Under the pieces are notes generated by a model that worked only from the letters and a program-made list of their open reading frames with translations, searched no databases and was not told the DNA's origin. A stretch of 64,000 nt of DNA from Marispirochaeta sp. (GTDB lineage: Bacteria; Spirochaetota; Spirochaetia; JC444; Marispirochaetaceae), in the NCBI RefSeq assembly GCF_963668165.1, contig NZ_OY764212.1, positions 186,001 to 250,000 of the forward strand, in the 5' to 3' direction. Numbering within the stretch: position 1 is the stretch's first letter; every line of letters begins with the position of its first letter. Both the position numbers and the translations under genes were made by a program. Positions 62,520 through 64,000 of this stretch are shown here, piece after piece.

Positions 62520-63446
62520 ATGGATATAAAGCGGCCCTTTCGGTTAAGCTCCGTGCTGACAGGTTTTTTCCCGGAAAGCGTGAATAAGCTTGAAACTCTC
62601 CTGGATGGTATAGCGCTTTCGGCTGAAATGGGTTTTGATACGGTTGAATTCTTTTACGATGGACCGGAAACGGATCAAGTACGGAAAGCCCTGGATCTGC
62701 ACGGTATGGCATCGATCTTTTTAGCTTCCTACGGTATGAAAACCCGTAGACTTGATCCGGGGCATCCTGACAGGACGGAAGGCGGCCGGGTATTCGATCT
62801 TATACAAGAATGGATAAACAAAGCCAGGGAATGCGGCAGTCCGCGGGTTATGATCGTCAGTGGACCAGAATGCCAGGAACCGAGGGAGCGAGAGAAGTGT
62901 CTGCGCCGGACCAGGGCTTTGATTCACGCCCTGTGTGACTATGGGGCCCAGGGATCCGAGCCTGTCCAGATAAGTCTTGAACCGTTTAACAATACCGGCG
63001 AACCCTCACTTCTGCTGGGTCCCACTTACCGCAGCACAGCGATGGCAGAGTCTCTGTCTGCAGACTGTGTCAATTTCAGTCTGACCATCGACCTGAGCCA
63101 CCTGCTGCAATTGCGGGAAGACCCGCAGAAGAGTGTAGATGAAGCTGCCAGGTACTGCTCGCATATCCATCTCGCGAATTGTGTGATTCGTGATCCCGGG
63201 CATCCGCTTTTTGGTGATAAACATCCGCCTTTCGGCGTACCTGAAGGCGAGGTAGATAAAGAGTTTCTGACAGCTTTTCTCAAGAAAATACTCATGAATA
63301 AGGTCCTCCTTAATCATCCGTCTCCTCTGACAATTGGGCTTGAAGTTATTACCCGCGGAGCAGAAGATCCCGCTGAGGTTATGGCGGAAGCGAAGCGGAC
63401 TTTTGATACAGTCTATAATTCAAGCATCCGGACAGGGGCCGGATGA
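62520..63446 (+). CDS. Sugar isomerase/epimerase-like TIM-barrel protein
   Basis: A 308-residue member of the xylose-isomerase-like AP-endonuclease 2 family. Candidate metal ligands are the Glu in SLEPFNNTG, the Asp in TIDLSHLL, the His in SHIHLANC and the Glu in IGLEVITRG. It would isomerise or epimerise a sugar or keto-sugar released from the imported glycan. GAGG lies 5 bases before the start. It is the last gene of the transporter/PPC operon. Confidence 0.87.
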   Translation: MDIKRPFRLSSVLTGFFPESVNKLETLLDGIALSAEMGFDTVEFFYDGPETDQVRKALDLHGMASIFLASYGMKTRRLDPGHPDRTEGGRVFDLIQEWINKARECGSPRVMIVSGPECQEPREREKCLRRTRALIHALCDYGAQGSEPVQISLEPFNNTGEPSLLLGPTYRSTAMAESLSADCVNFSLTIDLSHLLQLREDPQKSVDEAARYCSHIHLANCVIRDPGHPLFGDKHPPFGVPEGEVDKEFLTAFLKKILMNKVLLNHPSPLTIGLEVITRGAEDPAEVMAEAKRTFDTVYNSSIRTGAG

Positions 63447-63521
63447 TCCCTCCTCAATGCCTTGTAATACCCTTCTCGGCCTGATATCCTTTGCTAATAC
63501 ATCTCTTTAGGTTGCGGCTGT

Positions 63522-63866
63522 ATGACGATTCAGATTTTCGGCACAAAGAAGTGCAAGGACACACAGAAGGCAGTACGGTTTTTCAAGGAACGGGGTATTA
63601 ACCCGCATCAGGTGGATCTAAAGGAAAAAGGGATCTCTCCCGGAGAGCTTTCAAATGTCGCACGGGCCGTGGGACGGGAAAAACTCATCGATCCTGAGAG
63701 CAAAGCCTACAAGGAGAAGGGGATGGCCTACATGGACTTTGATCCTGAGGAGGAGGTCCTGGAAAATCCGTTGCTTTTAAAGACCCCGGTTGTTCGCAAT
63801 GGAAAAGAAGCCACTATCGGTCATGATCCGGAGACCTGGCAGGCATGGATCGAAAAGGAACGTTGA
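63522..63866 (+). CDS. ArsC/Spx-family thioredoxin-fold protein (YffB-like)
   Basis: A 114-residue protein with the ArsC-family start IQIFGTKKCKDTQKAVRFF (Cys11) and LLLKTPVVRNGKEATIG near the end. True arsenate reductases have further conserved arginines; this looks more like the YffB/Spx-like branch, often of unknown function. It ends 22 bases inside the next gene. Confidence 0.82.
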   Translation: MTIQIFGTKKCKDTQKAVRFFKERGINPHQVDLKEKGISPGELSNVARAVGREKLIDPESKAYKEKGMAYMDFDPEEEVLENPLLLKTPVVRNGKEATIGHDPETWQAWIEKER

Positions 63867-64000
63867 CCATTAATAACCAGGTGCGCTACGCTGTTTTGGG
63901 AAGCGGTTCATCTGCCAACGCGTATATATTCTCCTATGGAGGCAGGTCTTTAATCGTCGATAACGGGTTCAGCGTTAAGGAGGCCCTTGCGCGGATGGAC
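63845..64000 (+). CDS. Metallo-beta-lactamase-fold protein, 5' part only
   Basis: The frame runs off the window end. The translated start includes VRYAVLGSGSSANAYIFSYG and SLIVDNGFSVKEALARMD, which match the first strand and IDxG-type loop of MBL-fold hydrolases of the YycJ/PhnP/RNase Z-like group. The first ATG (63845) overlaps the ArsC-like gene; a GTG at 63881 is another possible start. The metal-binding HxHxDH motif lies beyond the window. Confidence 0.7.
   Translation, partial: MDRKGTLTINNQVRYAVLGSGSSANAYIFSYGGRSLIVDNGFSVKEALARMD

Noticed and set aside
1..64000. tRNA, rRNA, riboswitch or prophage genes
   Set aside because: No cloverleaf with a TTCGA-type arm, no rRNA segment and no phage or transposase protein was seen by eye. 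A tRNAscan/Rfam run would be needed to be certain.

Overview
This window reads as a chromosomal segment of a free-living, carbohydrate-fermenting spirochaete (Spirochaetaceae, of the Sediminispirochaeta/Marispirochaeta kind). This is inferred from gene content, not from a marker gene. Several sugar-binding proteins have signal peptides that end in A/AA-GG-acidic without a lipobox cysteine, a common spirochaete style. Glycolysis is represented by a long pyrophosphate-dependent phosphofructokinase. Nearly everything else serves sugar sensing, uptake and hydrolysis. No rRNA, tRNA, CRISPR array, prophage or intact insertion sequence was recognised.

Region 1 (1-20.8 kb) is housekeeping. It holds the 3' end of a transglutaminase-like gene, a YhbY RNA-binding protein, dCMP deaminase, an Fe-ADH/PfkB pair and PPi-phosphofructokinase. 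A Leloir unit galT-galK is divergent from a LacI-family regulator, whose promoter overlaps a perfect 16-bp palindrome. Then come manA, a YaiI protein, nifS and nifU separated by five tandem repeats of about 81 bp, an MFS transporter, asnS with an SLC12-like transporter, and a chemotaxis receptor gene broken by one in-frame stop. A 158-bp palindromic element with 17-bp terminal inverted repeats sits between the convergent yaiI-type gene and nifU.

Region 2 (20.9-35.8 kb, minus strand) holds two co-directional sugar systems. One is a three-component sensing system (membrane-anchored periplasmic-binding protein, YesM-type kinase, YesN-type regulator). It is followed by two sugar-binding proteins and a GguA/GguB-type ABC transporter. 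The other is a MalEFG-type transporter with a GH3 glycosidase.

Region 3 (35.9-63.4 kb) is a polysaccharide or glycoside utilisation island. It has two AraC regulators, ThuA-like, Gfo/Idh/MocA and GH43 genes. Next is a GntR regulator with two operons that share a nearly identical promoter-operator. These encode two DUF5060/DUF4038 glycosidase-like enzymes, a transporter without its own ATPase, a PPC/DUF296 protein, an SDR, an HMG-CoA lyase, an HMG-CoA reductase and a decayed zinc alcohol dehydrogenase. A second GntR, a GH2 enzyme, another MalEFG-type transporter, a second PPC protein and a TIM-barrel epimerase follow.

The most unusual feature is the lyase/reductase pair, with intact catalytic residues, placed in a glycoside-utilisation operon. 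The simplest reading is that glycan hydrolysis is linked to oxidation of mevalonate or HMG-like material to acetyl-CoA and acetoacetate. Recurrent architecture includes a stem-loop after four binding-protein genes, promoters of the form TTGACN-N17/18-TATACT or TAAAAT, and several start codons only 7-8 nt from the -10 box. The right edge holds an ArsC/Spx-family protein and the start of a metallo-beta-lactamase-fold gene.
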